Shown: in pieces, positions 49,239-59,447 of the stretch
How positions within the stretch are numbered: position 1 is the first letter of the stretch
Layout: each line of letters begins with the position of its first letter
NCBI GenBank assembly: GCA_003213595.1
Contig: QCMR01000001.1
Coordinates: 90,015 to 154,014, forward strand
Direction: 5' to 3'
Origin: SAR86 cluster bacterium AG-422-E19
GTDB taxonomy: Bacteria; Pseudomonadota; Gammaproteobacteria; Magnimaribacterales; AG-339-G14
Length of the DNA: 64,000 bases
Program-made: the position numbers and the translations under genes
The notes under the pieces: model-generated
Database searches by the model: none
What the model was told of the DNA's origin: nothing
The model's input: the letters and a program-made list of their open reading frames with translations, nothing else

Positions 49239-50003
49239 TTATTTTCTTAGGAAAACTGGGCTATCTTCAGTCGAATCTTTTTTGGAAAATTTATAGCCGT
49301 CTAGATTGAATTTTTTAAGATCTTCAGAAGTTTTAGCTCGGTTTTCAATCAAATACTTGGCCATTAATCCTCTAGCCTTTTTCGCGTAAAAGCTAATTAT
49401 CTTGAATTGGCCGTTTTTAAAATCTTTAAAGACCGGACTGATGACTCGGCTTTTCAACTTTTCAGTGTCAACAGATGAAAAATATTCAATAGAAGCAAGA
49501 TTCACCAAAATAGAAGTTGCTTTGAGATCTTTGTTTAAATGATTGGTAATTTCTTCTTTCCAAAACTCATACAAGTCCTTGTTTTTTGAAACAGAAATTT
49601 TAGTACCCATCTCAAGACGGTAAGGCGAAATAATATCTAATGGTTTTAAAACTCCATAAAGTCCGGAAAGGATCCTGAGGTGTTTTTGTGCAAAATTTAT
49701 GTCTTGTTTTGAAAGTTTTTCAAACTCCAGTCCTTGATAGACATCTCCTTTAAAAACAAATCCAGCTTGTTTCGCATGAGTTGAAGGCTTGGTTGCTTGA
49801 GACCAATTCTGGAATCTATCATGGTTTAAAGCAGAAATTTTTTCACTGACTCCCATTAAAGAAGACAACTCAGATTTATTTAATTTCTTCATAGTAGACA
49901 CTAAATTTTTAGATTTAGGCAAAAAAGGCGGTACTGAGAAATCCAGTCCCTTTTCTGAAAAAGAATAATCTAACGTCTTAGCTGGAGATAGAACTATAAT
50001 CAT
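49239..50003 (-). CDS. yaaA: Peroxide stress protein YaaA (DUF328)
   Basis: MIIVLSPAKTLDYS, SGLYGVLKPLDIISPYRLEMGTK, SFYAKKARGLMAKY. Confidence 0.95.
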   Translation of the reverse strand: MIIVLSPAKTLDYSFSEKGLDFSVPPFLPKSKNLVSTMKKLNKSELSSLMGVSEKISALNHDRFQNWSQATKPSTHAKQAGFVFKGDVYQGLEFEKLSKQDINFAQKHLRILSGLYGVLKPLDIISPYRLEMGTKISVSKNKDLYEFWKEEITNHLNKDLKATSILVNLASIEYFSSVDTEKLKSRVISPVFKDFKNGQFKIISFYAKKARGLMAKYLIENRAKTSEDLKKFNLDGYKFSKKDSTEDSPVFLRK

Positions 50004-50028
50004 TACAGTATTATTAAATCATATTTCA

Positions 50029-50535
50029 ATGCTCAAAAAAATTACCAAAACCATTGAGAATATACTTAATTTATTTCCTTTCTTTTTCGGAAATATTTCT
50101 TCTTGGCTCATTTTATTAATGATTTTTCTAAGCTCGATGATTGTCATCTTAAGATACGTTTTTGAAATCGGAGTAGTTGCAATGCAAGAACTGCTCGTCT
50201 ATTCACATGGGATGCTTTTTCTATTTTATGCCGCATTAGCTCTAAAAGATGATGCGCATGTCAGAGTAGACATTTTCTACAGAGAATTGTCGGATAAAAG
50301 AAAAAGAATGGTAAATATTTTTGGAAATCTGTTTTTTTTACAACCCTTTGCTTGGGTAATTTTAATATTTTCATTTGAATACGTTTACTTCGCTTGGTCT
50401 ATCAATGAAATTTCTCCAGAACCAGGCGGTCTTCCTTTTGTGTATCTTTTCAAAACAAGCTTAATTATTTTTCCTGTTCTTTTGATCCTTCAGAGCTTTT
50501 CAGAGCTGATTAAATTGGTTTTCAAAAATGATTGA
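50029..50535 (+). CDS. TRAP transporter small permease (DctQ)
   Basis: Four TM; DDAHVRVDIFYRELSDKRKRMVNIFG. Confidence 0.88.
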   Translation: MLKKITKTIENILNLFPFFFGNISSWLILLMIFLSSMIVILRYVFEIGVVAMQELLVYSHGMLFLFYAALALKDDAHVRVDIFYRELSDKRKRMVNIFGNLFFLQPFAWVILIFSFEYVYFAWSINEISPEPGGLPFVYLFKTSLIIFPVLLILQSFSELIKLVFKND

Positions 50536-51886
50536 TTTTCTGCCACTGATCCTTTTTGCCTTGGTTTGTATCTTTTTACTTTTTGGTTTCCCTGTTGCTT
50601 TTACTTTAGCTGGGGTTTCAATAATTTTTGCTTTGATAACAAGTTTTTTTGGTGTTTTTGATTTGTTTCTTTTAGAAACTCTACCAAATAGGATTTTCGG
50701 CGTGATGACAAATTCTACTTTGATAGCAGTTCCTTTGTTTATTTTTATGGGAGTATTACTGGAAAAATCGAAAGTTGCAGAAGAACTTCTGCTTAAAATG
50801 TCTGACTTTTTTTCTGGTTTTAGAGGTGGTCTTGGTCTTTCGGTAATTTTTGTTGGAGCTTTACTTGCAGCCAGTACAGGCATTGTTGGAGCTACAGTTA
50901 TTACGATGGGTTTGATTTCTTTACCCGCATTTTTAAAACAAGGATATCCACACGATCTTTCTACTGGTTTAATTTCTGCTACCGGTACTTTGGGACAAAT
51001 CATCCCTCCTTCTATTGCCTTGGTAATTTTAGGAGATGTGTTGTCTTCAGCCTATCAACAATCGCAGCTTAGTCAGGGAATTTTTACAGCCAAAACAATT
51101 TCGGTGGGGGATCTATTCTTGGCAGCTATAGTTCCAGGATTAATGTTGCTGTGTTTTTATGCAATTTATTTTCTTTTCAAATCAAGAAACTTGGAACTTA
51201 TCTCAAATGATGTAGAAAGCTCAACAAAAGCTATTGATTTCATAAAAGTCATTGCCCCGCCTTTTATTTTGATCATAACTGTTTTGGGCAGCATTATTTT
51301 TGGAATTGCTTCGCCAACAGAGGCATCCGGTTTGGGCGCTTTGGGAGCAATTCTGATTGCAATGCTAAATAATAAATTAAATTTTCAAACTTTAGCTGAA
51401 ACTGTAAAACAATCAGCCGCCATAACTTCTATGGTTTTCATCATTTTAATAGGTGCTTCTGTTTTTTCTTTGGTTTTTAGAGGTTTGGGAGGAGAAGAAC
51501 TCATTGAGCAAATATTTAACTCTATTCCAGGAGGCCTTTTCGGTTCCATGATTTTAGTTATGGTTTTAATCTTTCTGTTGGGTTTTATCCTGGATTTCAT
51601 CGAAATAAGTTTTGTCATAGTGCCAATTGTAGGGCCAGTGTTGATGGCAATGGGAGCAGATCCAATTTGGCTTGGTATTATGATTGCAATCAATTTACAA
51701 ACTTCTTTCTTAACTCCACCATTTGGTTTTGCTTTATTTTATCTGAGAGGTGTTGCACCAGAAAACATCAAAACAATTTCTCTATATAAAGGAGTGATAC
51801 CATTTATAATAATCCAACTAGGTCTTTTGATTTTATTAGCTATTTTTCCAACAATCGTAACTTTTTTACCAAGTTATTTATATTAA
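50528..51886 (+). CDS. TRAP transporter large permease (DctM)
   Basis: Multi-TM; LFGFPVAFTLAGVS, PLFIFMGVLLEKS, TGIVGATVITMGLISLPAFLKQGY, IIPPSIALVILGDV, FGIASPTEASGLGALGAI. Confidence 0.95.
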   Translation: MIDFLPLILFALVCIFLLFGFPVAFTLAGVSIIFALITSFFGVFDLFLLETLPNRIFGVMTNSTLIAVPLFIFMGVLLEKSKVAEELLLKMSDFFSGFRGGLGLSVIFVGALLAASTGIVGATVITMGLISLPAFLKQGYPHDLSTGLISATGTLGQIIPPSIALVILGDVLSSAYQQSQLSQGIFTAKTISVGDLFLAAIVPGLMLLCFYAIYFLFKSRNLELISNDVESSTKAIDFIKVIAPPFILIITVLGSIIFGIASPTEASGLGALGAILIAMLNNKLNFQTLAETVKQSAAITSMVFIILIGASVFSLVFRGLGGEELIEQIFNSIPGGLFGSMILVMVLIFLLGFILDFIEISFVIVPIVGPVLMAMGADPIWLGIMIAINLQTSFLTPPFGFALFYLRGVAPENIKTISLYKGVIPFIIIQLGLLILLAIFPTIVTFLPSYLY

Positions 51887-52174
51887 ATGAATAACAAACA
51901 TCTGGTTAACTTGGGATATTTCTTCATATGGGGAGATTTTTTGTTAGTTATATTTTTTGTTCATTCTCTGTTTGTGAGTCCAATTACCGTTGAGATGTAT
52001 TTTTCTGAATATCTGCAAATAGCCTTGTATTTATTCAATTGGATTAAAACTTGGAGCGAATTTTTTGATTGGTGGGTGGGAATTATTTATACCTGGCCAG
52101 CAGCACTTATTTTCTTTATCAGATATTTTGTTTCAACCTCGATAGGTATTTGGTTGGTAAGAAAATATAGTTAG
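51887..52174 (+). CDS. Small membrane protein of unknown function following dctM
   Basis: 95 aa, two to three TM segments, starts one base after the dctM stop. Confidence 0.65.
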   Translation: MNNKHLVNLGYFFIWGDFLLVIFFVHSLFVSPITVEMYFSEYLQIALYLFNWIKTWSEFFDWWVGIIYTWPAALIFFIRYFVSTSIGIWLVRKYS

Positions 52175-53280
52175 TTTAGTTCCCTCATTTCATACACTGC
52201 TTTTTCTGAAATTTTGTGATACTCGGAAACATTCTTTTTGAAATTTTCTTGAGACTCAAATATCCTTTTGGATAAAGAATCTTCAGCAATCAACTCTTTC
52301 AAAAGTTTAGAAGTAATTTCTTTAAATTTTTTCAAAACATCGTCAGGAAGTCTTTTTAGTATCACCCCGTGAGTATTTACCAATGTTTTCAAAGCTTGAT
52401 TATTCCTAGCAGTGTATTCATCCAACATATCCTGATTCACTGCCCTGCTTGCAGTTCTTACTATTTCTTGAAGATCAGAAGGTAAAGAAGCGAAAGCGTC
52501 TTTATTGATAATTACTTCTAAAGTTGGACCCGGTTCATGCCACCCTGGATAGTAATAATATTTTGCTGCTTGGTGTAATCCAAAGGTCTGGTCATTATAT
52601 GGCCCAATCCATTCTGCAGCATCTATAACTCCTGTTTGGAGATTCGTAAAGATTTCGCTGCCTGGCATTAAGACTGCTTCCCCACCTGCCTCTGTCCAAA
52701 CTTTTCCAGCCAAGCCAGGAATTCTCATTCTGGTTCCTTTGATATCCTCTAGAGAATTTATTTCTTTATTAAACCAGCCTGCCATTTGCACACCAGTATT
52801 ACCGCCTGCCAGAGGAATCAAATTAAATTTATCATAAGCTTCCTCCCAAAGCTCTAAGCCACCTCCATAATGGAGCCAAGCATTCATCTCTTGAGCGTTT
52901 AAGCCAAAGGGCAAAGCAGTAAAAAATTGTGCCGAAGGAGCTTTGCCAATCCAGTAATAAGATGCTCCATGACCGATCTCAACTGTGCCTCTAGAAACCG
53001 CATCAAAAACCTCTAAAGCAGGAACGAGCTCTCCACTGCCATAAACTTTTATTTGCAGTCTGCCTGCTGACATTTTGTTTACTAATTTGGAAAGATTCTC
53101 AGCTCCTAAGCCGACCCCAGGGTAATTTTTGGGCCAAGTAGTTACCATTCGCCAAGTAAATGTCTTTTCGGATTCTTTAAATGCAGTATTTGCTTCTTCT
53201 TGCTCACATGCAATGAAGAAAGTTAATACAAAAAGTAAAACTAAACTTTTTTTAAATTTGCGAAACTTAAAACCAGCCAT
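52171..53280 (-). CDS. TRAP transporter solute-binding protein (DctP/TakP-like), lipoprotein
   Basis: Lipobox LTFFIAC; WRMVTTWPKNYPGVG, SGELVPALEVFDAVSRGTVEIGHGASYYWIGK, GWHEPGPTLEVIINKDAF. Confidence 0.92.
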   Translation of the reverse strand: MAGFKFRKFKKSLVLLFVLTFFIACEQEEANTAFKESEKTFTWRMVTTWPKNYPGVGLGAENLSKLVNKMSAGRLQIKVYGSGELVPALEVFDAVSRGTVEIGHGASYYWIGKAPSAQFFTALPFGLNAQEMNAWLHYGGGLELWEEAYDKFNLIPLAGGNTGVQMAGWFNKEINSLEDIKGTRMRIPGLAGKVWTEAGGEAVLMPGSEIFTNLQTGVIDAAEWIGPYNDQTFGLHQAAKYYYYPGWHEPGPTLEVIINKDAFASLPSDLQEIVRTASRAVNQDMLDEYTARNNQALKTLVNTHGVILKRLPDDVLKKFKEITSKLLKELIAEDSLSKRIFESQENFKKNVSEYHKISEKAVYEMRELN

Positions 53281-55406
53281 TTTATTCCTTCTTTGGTGAA
53301 ATTAACTTCAACTCTAGCATTGGCACCCTCTCCTTCATAGTTAAGAATGATTCCTTCACCAAATACATCGTGCGTTACCAAGTCACCCAAAGAAAACTCT
53401 TCGCCTTTAAACTCAGTACCACCAACAATTTTGGGGACGAAGCCTTTTGAACTTGGTGTTTCTGATGACATTCTTATCTCATACTTCAGCTCATCAGGAA
53501 TTTCTTTTAAGAATCTAGATATCGGACTGAAACTTTCCATCCCATACATGTTTCTTACTTCTGCATAGGTTAAATAAAGTCTTTCCATTGCTCTAGTGAT
53601 ACCAACGTAACAGAGCCTTCTTTCTTCTGCCAATTGCCTTGGGTCTTCTAAAGATCTTTTGTGAGGGAATAAACCTTCTTCGCATCCAGTCATAAATACC
53701 AGTGGGAATTCTAAACCCTTAGCTGAATGGAGAGTCATCATTTGTATTGCATCTTCGTCAATATCCGCTTGATTTTCGCCTGCATCTAAAGAAGCCTGGT
53801 CAAGAAATATCTCCAATTCGTTTCTATCGTCATCAGCGTCTTCACCTATGGGATTGAAACCAGATGCTGCAGAAACAAGTTCCTCTAAATTCTCTTTTCT
53901 TGATCTGCCTTTTTCCCCAGGTTCTTTTGCGTGAAAATCTTTCAAACCAGTTATGTTGATAATTTCATCAAAAATTTCTCCAAGACCTTTGTTTTCAGTA
54001 TCAGTTTTTAGCTGAGAAACTGTTTCGATGAAATGAGATAAGGCTCTAGAAGATTTCTTTAAATTGTCTTTAGAAATAGATTCTGCTGCTTTCCATAAGG
54101 ATATGTTTTCAGCTCTGGCATGCTCTCGTACGCTGTCTAAGGTTTTTGCACCAATGCCTCTTGTAGGTACATTTACTATTCGCTCAAAAGCTGCGTCATT
54201 ATCAAAATCTACGAGTAATTTTGAGTAACTCAGGGCGTTTTTAATCTCCATTCTTTCATAGAACCTTACGCCGCCATAAATTCTATAGGGCAACTCAGAC
54301 CGCAAAATACTATCCTCCAAAACACGGGATTGGGCATTTGATCTGTACAAAATTGCTACGTCATTAAGAGACCTTCCCTCGTCGATCCAGTTTTTTATGA
54401 TGTCGACAATAAAACTTGCCTCGTCTCTTTCGTTGAATGCGCGGTAAATTTTTAAAGGCTCGCCTTCTTTGTTCTCCGACCAAAGTTTTTTGCCTAATCT
54501 TTCGGGATTATTTGCAATAACTGCATTAGCAGAGGAAAGAATATTTTTTGTGGATCTATAGTTTTGCTCGAGCTTAATAGTTTTCACTTTCTTAAAATCT
54601 TTTTGAAACCTTTTGATGTTTGCACTTTTTGCCCCTCTCCAGCTGTAAATTGATTGATCATCATCTCCAACAACTGTCATAAAACTTTTTTTACCTAAGA
54701 GTTTTTTTAATAAAAGATATTGAATTTCATTGGTATCTTGAAATTCATCAACCAAAATATGTTCAAACCTATTCTGATAGTGCTCTAAAATTGCTTTGTT
54801 ATTGGATAGCAGTTCGAAAGACCTTAAAAGGATTTCAGCAAAGTCAACCAATCCCTCTTGGTCACAAACTTTTTGGTACTCATTCATGATGTCGACCATT
54901 TTTTCTTCAACAAAAGAAGCACTAGACTTTATTTTTGCTTTTCTTCTGCCTTCTTCTTTTTGATTGTTAATAAACCATTGTGCCTGTGAGGGCTGCCAGG
55001 TTGCATCATCTAATTCTAGAGATTTTATGACTCTCTTTATCACTCTATTCTGATCTTCCGAATCTAAAATAGAAAAGCTTTTTGGCAAGCCAGCTTCTTC
55101 CCAATGTCTTCTTAACATCCTATGAAATAAAGAGTGAAAAGTGCCACACCACATCTGATTAAGTTGTTCGCCAAGAATGTTTTCTATTCGGCCTCTCATT
55201 TCTTTTGCTGCTTTATTGGTGAAAGTAACAGTTAATAAAGACATGGGATTTAGGTTGTGAACCTTACACAACCAAGCAACCTTATGCGTGATAACTCGGG
55301 TTTTTCCTGAGCCAGCTCCTGCAAGAATCAAAGAAAACTGAGATTCGTCTGATACGGCTTCTCTCTGAGGAGAATTTAGATCATCCAATATATAAGATAC
55401 ATCCAT
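53241..55406 (-). CDS. uvrD: DNA helicase II UvrD
   Basis: LNSPQREAV, LAGAGSGKTRVITHKVAWL, VDEFQDTNEIQ, GDDDQSIYSWRGA, MTLHSAKGLEFPLVFM. Confidence 0.97.
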   Translation of the reverse strand: MDVSYILDDLNSPQREAVSDESQFSLILAGAGSGKTRVITHKVAWLCKVHNLNPMSLLTVTFTNKAAKEMRGRIENILGEQLNQMWCGTFHSLFHRMLRRHWEEAGLPKSFSILDSEDQNRVIKRVIKSLELDDATWQPSQAQWFINNQKEEGRRKAKIKSSASFVEEKMVDIMNEYQKVCDQEGLVDFAEILLRSFELLSNNKAILEHYQNRFEHILVDEFQDTNEIQYLLLKKLLGKKSFMTVVGDDDQSIYSWRGAKSANIKRFQKDFKKVKTIKLEQNYRSTKNILSSANAVIANNPERLGKKLWSENKEGEPLKIYRAFNERDEASFIVDIIKNWIDEGRSLNDVAILYRSNAQSRVLEDSILRSELPYRIYGGVRFYERMEIKNALSYSKLLVDFDNDAAFERIVNVPTRGIGAKTLDSVREHARAENISLWKAAESISKDNLKKSSRALSHFIETVSQLKTDTENKGLGEIFDEIINITGLKDFHAKEPGEKGRSRKENLEELVSAASGFNPIGEDADDDRNELEIFLDQASLDAGENQADIDEDAIQMMTLHSAKGLEFPLVFMTGCEEGLFPHKRSLEDPRQLAEERRLCYVGITRAMERLYLTYAEVRNMYGMESFSPISRFLKEIPDELKYEIRMSSETPSSKGFVPKIVGGTEFKGEEFSLGDLVTHDVFGEGIILNYEGEGANARVEVNFTKEGIKWLVLSFANLKKV

Positions 55407-55453
55407 ATATTTTTATTTTAAGCTAAAGTAGATTCTTTATATTAATAACATTT

Positions 55454-56038
55454 ATGAAAGATTTTGAAAATTCTTTGGATACGATGCTTGAAAAAGCTTT
55501 TTTGACCATATCTAACGGAGTTGATGATGCTAAAAGTTACTTTCATACCCCAACTGTATGTACTTTTGAAGGGCAAGATATATCAGCAAGAACAGTTGTC
55601 CTCAGGGATTTTAATGAACAAGAAAGAGTTTTGAGGTTTCATACCGATCAAAGATCACCAAAAATATCTCAGATTAAAGAAAACAACAAAGCTACGGTTC
55701 ATGCTTATGATCAAGAAGAAAAAGTTCAAATTAGATTAAAAGGAAATATTGAAGTTCATCATCAAGATTCCATAACTGAAAAGGCATGGGAAGATACTAG
55801 AGAAATGTCCAAAGAATGTTACTCAGTAAAAGACTCTCCTAGCAAAAAGATAGACAATCCTGTTGAGTTTGATATTGATAAAAGCAAAATTGATAGAGAA
55901 ATGGGTTATGAGAATTTTGCCGTTAATCTCTTTACTTTCCACTGCCTTGAAATCTTATATTTAAAAAGAGCAGGTCACAGAAGAGCAATCTTCGAATGGC
56001 AAAATAATGATATGAAAAAGAACTGGTTGATACCTTAA
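55454..56038 (+). CDS. Pyridoxamine 5'-phosphate oxidase-family flavoprotein
   Basis: ISARTVVLRDFNEQERVLRFHTDQRSPKISQI, LKRAGHRRAIFEW. Confidence 0.85.
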   Translation: MKDFENSLDTMLEKAFLTISNGVDDAKSYFHTPTVCTFEGQDISARTVVLRDFNEQERVLRFHTDQRSPKISQIKENNKATVHAYDQEEKVQIRLKGNIEVHHQDSITEKAWEDTREMSKECYSVKDSPSKKIDNPVEFDIDKSKIDREMGYENFAVNLFTFHCLEILYLKRAGHRRAIFEWQNNDMKKNWLIP

Positions 56039-56361
56039 TTTACGGTATTAGCTAAAACTAAAATAACGCCAGTTACGATCAAAAGAATTCCAAAAGAAAC
56101 CAGCAAAGATGGAAACTCTTGATATTTGATTGCTCCCAAAATTGCTATTAAAACAATTCCTACTCCAGACCAAATTGCATAAGCAACTGAAACCGAAATA
56201 TGTTGAAAAGTTAAAGATAAAAAATAGAAACTTGCAGCATAGCTAAAGACAACAACAAGGTTAGGAATCATTTTTGTGAAGCCTTCTGTATCTCTTAAAA
56301 AAAGAGTGCCAACAACTTCTAAAATGATTGCTAAAAAGAGAAAGGCGTAAGGCAAAACCAT
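56035..56361 (-). CDS. SMR-family small multidrug exporter
   Basis: 108 aa, 4 TM, LAIILEVVGTLFLRDTEGF, VAYAIWSGVGIVLIAILG. Confidence 0.93.
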   Translation of the reverse strand: MVLPYAFLFLAIILEVVGTLFLRDTEGFTKMIPNLVVVFSYAASFYFLSLTFQHISVSVAYAIWSGVGIVLIAILGAIKYQEFPSLLVSFGILLIVTGVILVLANTVN

Positions 56362-56452
56362 AATTCTTTTGTATGATTGTAATCAAAAAATTAAAAACTA
56401 TCTCGGAAAGTTAAGCTATTCAATTTTTTATATTTCAAGTTAAAATTAACCC

Positions 56453-57211
56453 ATGAGTAAACATAAAGCTTTGGACATGTTCGGCAGGTCTGGGAATCCT
56501 ACATTGAGTGATGCGACTTTTGCTGATTTTGAAAACGTAGATCAAAAAACCATGACTTTACAGGGTACTGTTAACAAGGTGGGTATTCTTTTAGCTCTTG
56601 TAGTTTTAAGTGCCGCCTATACTTGGAATGTTTATTTTGTAACTGGCAGTCCTGGAGCATTGATGCCAATTGGACTTTTCGGGGGTATGATTTTTGCTCT
56701 TATTACCATTTTCAAAAAAAACTGGGCGATGTATACCGCACCCATTTATGCCATATTGGAAGGTCTCTTTTTAGGTGGAATTTCCGCCATTTTTGAAAGT
56801 CAGTATCCAGGAATTGTGATTCAAGCAACTGGCCTAACTTTTGGCACTTTGGCTTCTTTATTGGTACTTTATAAAACAGGAGTTATAAAGCCTACAGAGA
56901 ATTTCAGACTGATGGTAGTTTCAGCCACTATGGGGATTGCATTGCTCTATGTGGTTAGCTTCATTATGAGTATGTTTGGCACAGGTATCGGTTTTATTCA
57001 TGACAATGGTATTTTTGGTATTGGATTTAGCCTTTTTGTTGTGGGTATTGCGGCTTTGAATTTGGTTCTAGACTTTGACTTCATTGAAGAGGGATCTGAA
57101 AAAAATGCTCCAAAATATATGGAGTGGTTTGGTGCCTTTGCCTTAATGGTCACCCTGATTTGGCTTTACTTGGAAATGCTTAGACTGCTTGCAAAACTCA
57201 GAAGCAGATAG
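56453..57211 (+). CDS. Bax inhibitor-1/YccA-like family membrane protein
   Basis: SDATFADFENVDQKTMTLQGTVNKVGILLALVVLSAAYTW, MEWFGAFALMVTLIWLYLEMLRLLAKLRSR. Confidence 0.9.
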   Translation: MSKHKALDMFGRSGNPTLSDATFADFENVDQKTMTLQGTVNKVGILLALVVLSAAYTWNVYFVTGSPGALMPIGLFGGMIFALITIFKKNWAMYTAPIYAILEGLFLGGISAIFESQYPGIVIQATGLTFGTLASLLVLYKTGVIKPTENFRLMVVSATMGIALLYVVSFIMSMFGTGIGFIHDNGIFGIGFSLFVVGIAALNLVLDFDFIEEGSEKNAPKYMEWFGAFALMVTLIWLYLEMLRLLAKLRSR

Positions 57212-57212
57212 C

Positions 57213-57422
57213 GTGTCTCTGACCAATATCTTTTTTTTACTTCTAACGATTGTCTCACTTGCAGTATTTTTTTTATTTGGCCGCTATAGAGCATCGGAAA
57301 AGCAACTAAATAGAGAAGATCGGATTGATTGGTCCAACAGAAGATATGATTTTCTAAAATACTTTCTGCTTATTCTTTTTTTGGCGATAGGTATAGCGTT
57401 TTTGATCAGAACTTTCGCCTAG
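57213..57422 (+). CDS. Small two-TM membrane protein of unknown function
   Basis: In-frame GTG at 57213 just after the previous stop is more plausible than TTG 57189; VSLTNIFFLLLTIVSLAVFFLFGRYR. Confidence 0.5.
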   Translation: MSLTNIFFLLLTIVSLAVFFLFGRYRASEKQLNREDRIDWSNRRYDFLKYFLLILFLAIGIAFLIRTFA

Positions 57423-57432
57423 AATAATTTTA

Positions 57433-59001
57433 ATGATTGATACCGAAGTTTTAATAATTGGTGGGGGTGCTGCTGGGTTAACTGCAGCAATTGAGCTTAG
57501 TCAGAAACATAAAGTATCTGTCATTTCAAAAGAAACCATTGTTGATAGCTCTACTTGGTATGCCCAAGGAGGAATAGCTGCAGTGATGGGAGAAAAAGAT
57601 ACGGTCGAAGAACATATTGCTGATACCTTGGAGGTTGGAGATGGAATTTGTGATAAGGATGCTGTTGCCCACTGCGTAAAAAATAGTAAATCAGCAATTG
57701 ATTGGCTTATTGAGATGGGCGTCAACTTCACAATGACGCAAGATGGGGAAAAATTACACCTCACTCAAGAAGGCGGACATTCAAAAAGACGTGTTGCACA
57801 TTCTAAAGATACTACTGGAAAAGAAGTATCAAATTCTTTAATAGCTAGAGCAAGAAAAATAAAAAATATAACAATTTATGAAAATCATCTTGCCGTTGAT
57901 TTGATAACAGGCAATCGGTCTTGTCTGGGAGCTTACGTATTCGATAAGAAAAAAGAAGAAGTCGTAACTTTCAAATCAAGTGCAACAATTCTGGCATCTG
58001 GAGGAGCGAGTAAGGTTTATTTATATACTAGCAATCCAGATGGAACTAGTGGTGATGGTATGGCGCTAGCTTGGCGAGCAGGCTGCAAATTATCCAATAT
58101 GGAATTTAACCAGTTTCATCCAACTTGTCTTTATCATCCAGAAGCAAAATCTTTTTTAATTAGTGAAGCTTTAAGAGGTGAAGGTGCTTACTTACTCAAT
58201 CATGAAAACGAAAGATTCATGAAAAAGTATCACAAAAAAAATGAATTAGCTCCAAGAGATGTGGTGGCTAGATCCATTGACGAAGAAATGAAAAAAACAG
58301 GTAAAGACTTTATGTTTCTAGATATTAGCCATAAGCCAAAAAATATGATTCTAAAATCATTTCCTGCAATTCATAAAAAATGTTTGAGTTATGGATTTGA
58401 TATCACAAAAGACAAAATACCCATTGTGCCAGCAGCTCACTACTCATGTGGCGGTGTTAAGACGGGCTTGTCAGGAGAGACAAATGTAAAGAATCTCTAT
58501 GCTATTGGAGAAACAGCGTGCACTGGGCTGCATGGTGCCAACAGAATGGCAAGCAACTCTCTATTAGAATGTGTTGTGTTTGCAAAATCTGCAGCTTCGC
58601 ACATCGACAAGAATTTTAATGTAAATAAGAAAAAACTTAAGGACTGGGATTCCTCAAAAGTCATCAGATCAGGAGAGAATGTTCTTATCTCTCATAATTG
58701 GGATGAAACGAGAAGATTGATGTGGGACTACGTTGGTGTAGTTAGATCAAATGATCGGTTGTTAAAAGCGAAAGAAAAAATAAAAATCATTCAAAATGAA
58801 GTAGAGAGTTTTTACAAAAACTTTGAGTTGAATTCAGATTTTATTGAGTTGAGAAATTTGGTTCTAGTTGCGAGGCTGATTATCGAAAGCGCTATTTTGA
58901 GAAAAGAAAGCAGAGGTCTACACTACAACATAGATTTCCCAGATAAAATCAGAAGCGCTTCTTCTTCAGTAATTTCAAAGAAAGAACTTAAAGTTGCTTA
59001 A
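57433..59001 (+). CDS. nadB: L-aspartate oxidase
   Basis: VLIIGGGAAGLTAAIEL, STWYAQGGIAAVMGEKDT, EFNQFHPTCLYHP, HYSCGGVKTGLSGET, GLHGANRMASNSLLECVVF. Confidence 0.96.
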   Translation: MIDTEVLIIGGGAAGLTAAIELSQKHKVSVISKETIVDSSTWYAQGGIAAVMGEKDTVEEHIADTLEVGDGICDKDAVAHCVKNSKSAIDWLIEMGVNFTMTQDGEKLHLTQEGGHSKRRVAHSKDTTGKEVSNSLIARARKIKNITIYENHLAVDLITGNRSCLGAYVFDKKKEEVVTFKSSATILASGGASKVYLYTSNPDGTSGDGMALAWRAGCKLSNMEFNQFHPTCLYHPEAKSFLISEALRGEGAYLLNHENERFMKKYHKKNELAPRDVVARSIDEEMKKTGKDFMFLDISHKPKNMILKSFPAIHKKCLSYGFDITKDKIPIVPAAHYSCGGVKTGLSGETNVKNLYAIGETACTGLHGANRMASNSLLECVVFAKSAASHIDKNFNVNKKKLKDWDSSKVIRSGENVLISHNWDETRRLMWDYVGVVRSNDRLLKAKEKIKIIQNEVESFYKNFELNSDFIELRNLVLVARLIIESAILRKESRGLHYNIDFPDKIRSASSSVISKKELKVA

Positions 59002-59386
59002 TTAAGTCTCGCATAGAAAGAACTCCAACAAGTTTTTCTTTGTCCATAACCGCAAGGTGGCGAATCTGATTTTCCATCATCAGATCTAGAGCATCAAGTT
59101 TTGTACATTGCGGTGTCACGCTAATGATATTTTTAGACATTATTTCTTTGACCTCGTTATTTAAGGCTTCTTTTCCTTTTCTGGAAATAAGCTCGATGAC
59201 ATCTCTTTCTGTAACGATCCCCTCAAGGTCTTGTGGGTCATTTGTGTCTGAACAATATACCAATAAAGCGCCAATCCTATTTTTGTCCATTATTCTGCAT
59301 GCCTCGTCAATAGAAGAGTTTCTGGCAACAGCAAATATGTCCCAATATCTTTGGTTTAAAAGCAACGATTCTATGTTTTCAGACAT
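58988..59386 (-). CDS. CBS-domain pair protein
   Basis: Two CBS repeats: IMDKNRIGALLVYCS...GIVTERDVIELI and LMMENQIRHLAVMDKEKLVGVLSMRDLIK. Confidence 0.92.
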   Translation of the reverse strand: MSENIESLLLNQRYWDIFAVARNSSIDEACRIMDKNRIGALLVYCSDTNDPQDLEGIVTERDVIELISRKGKEALNNEVKEIMSKNIISVTPQCTKLDALDLMMENQIRHLAVMDKEKLVGVLSMRDLIKQL

Positions 59387-59447
59387 TAAGTGAGATGATT
59401 TATGGAGTTTTTTGTTTATAATACTTCAAATCTTAGGAGATTTAAAA

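Noticed and set aside
57189-57212. TTG start for the 77-aa ORF overlapping the Bax-inhibitor family gene
   Set aside because: In-frame GTG at 57213 immediately after the upstream stop is more economical.
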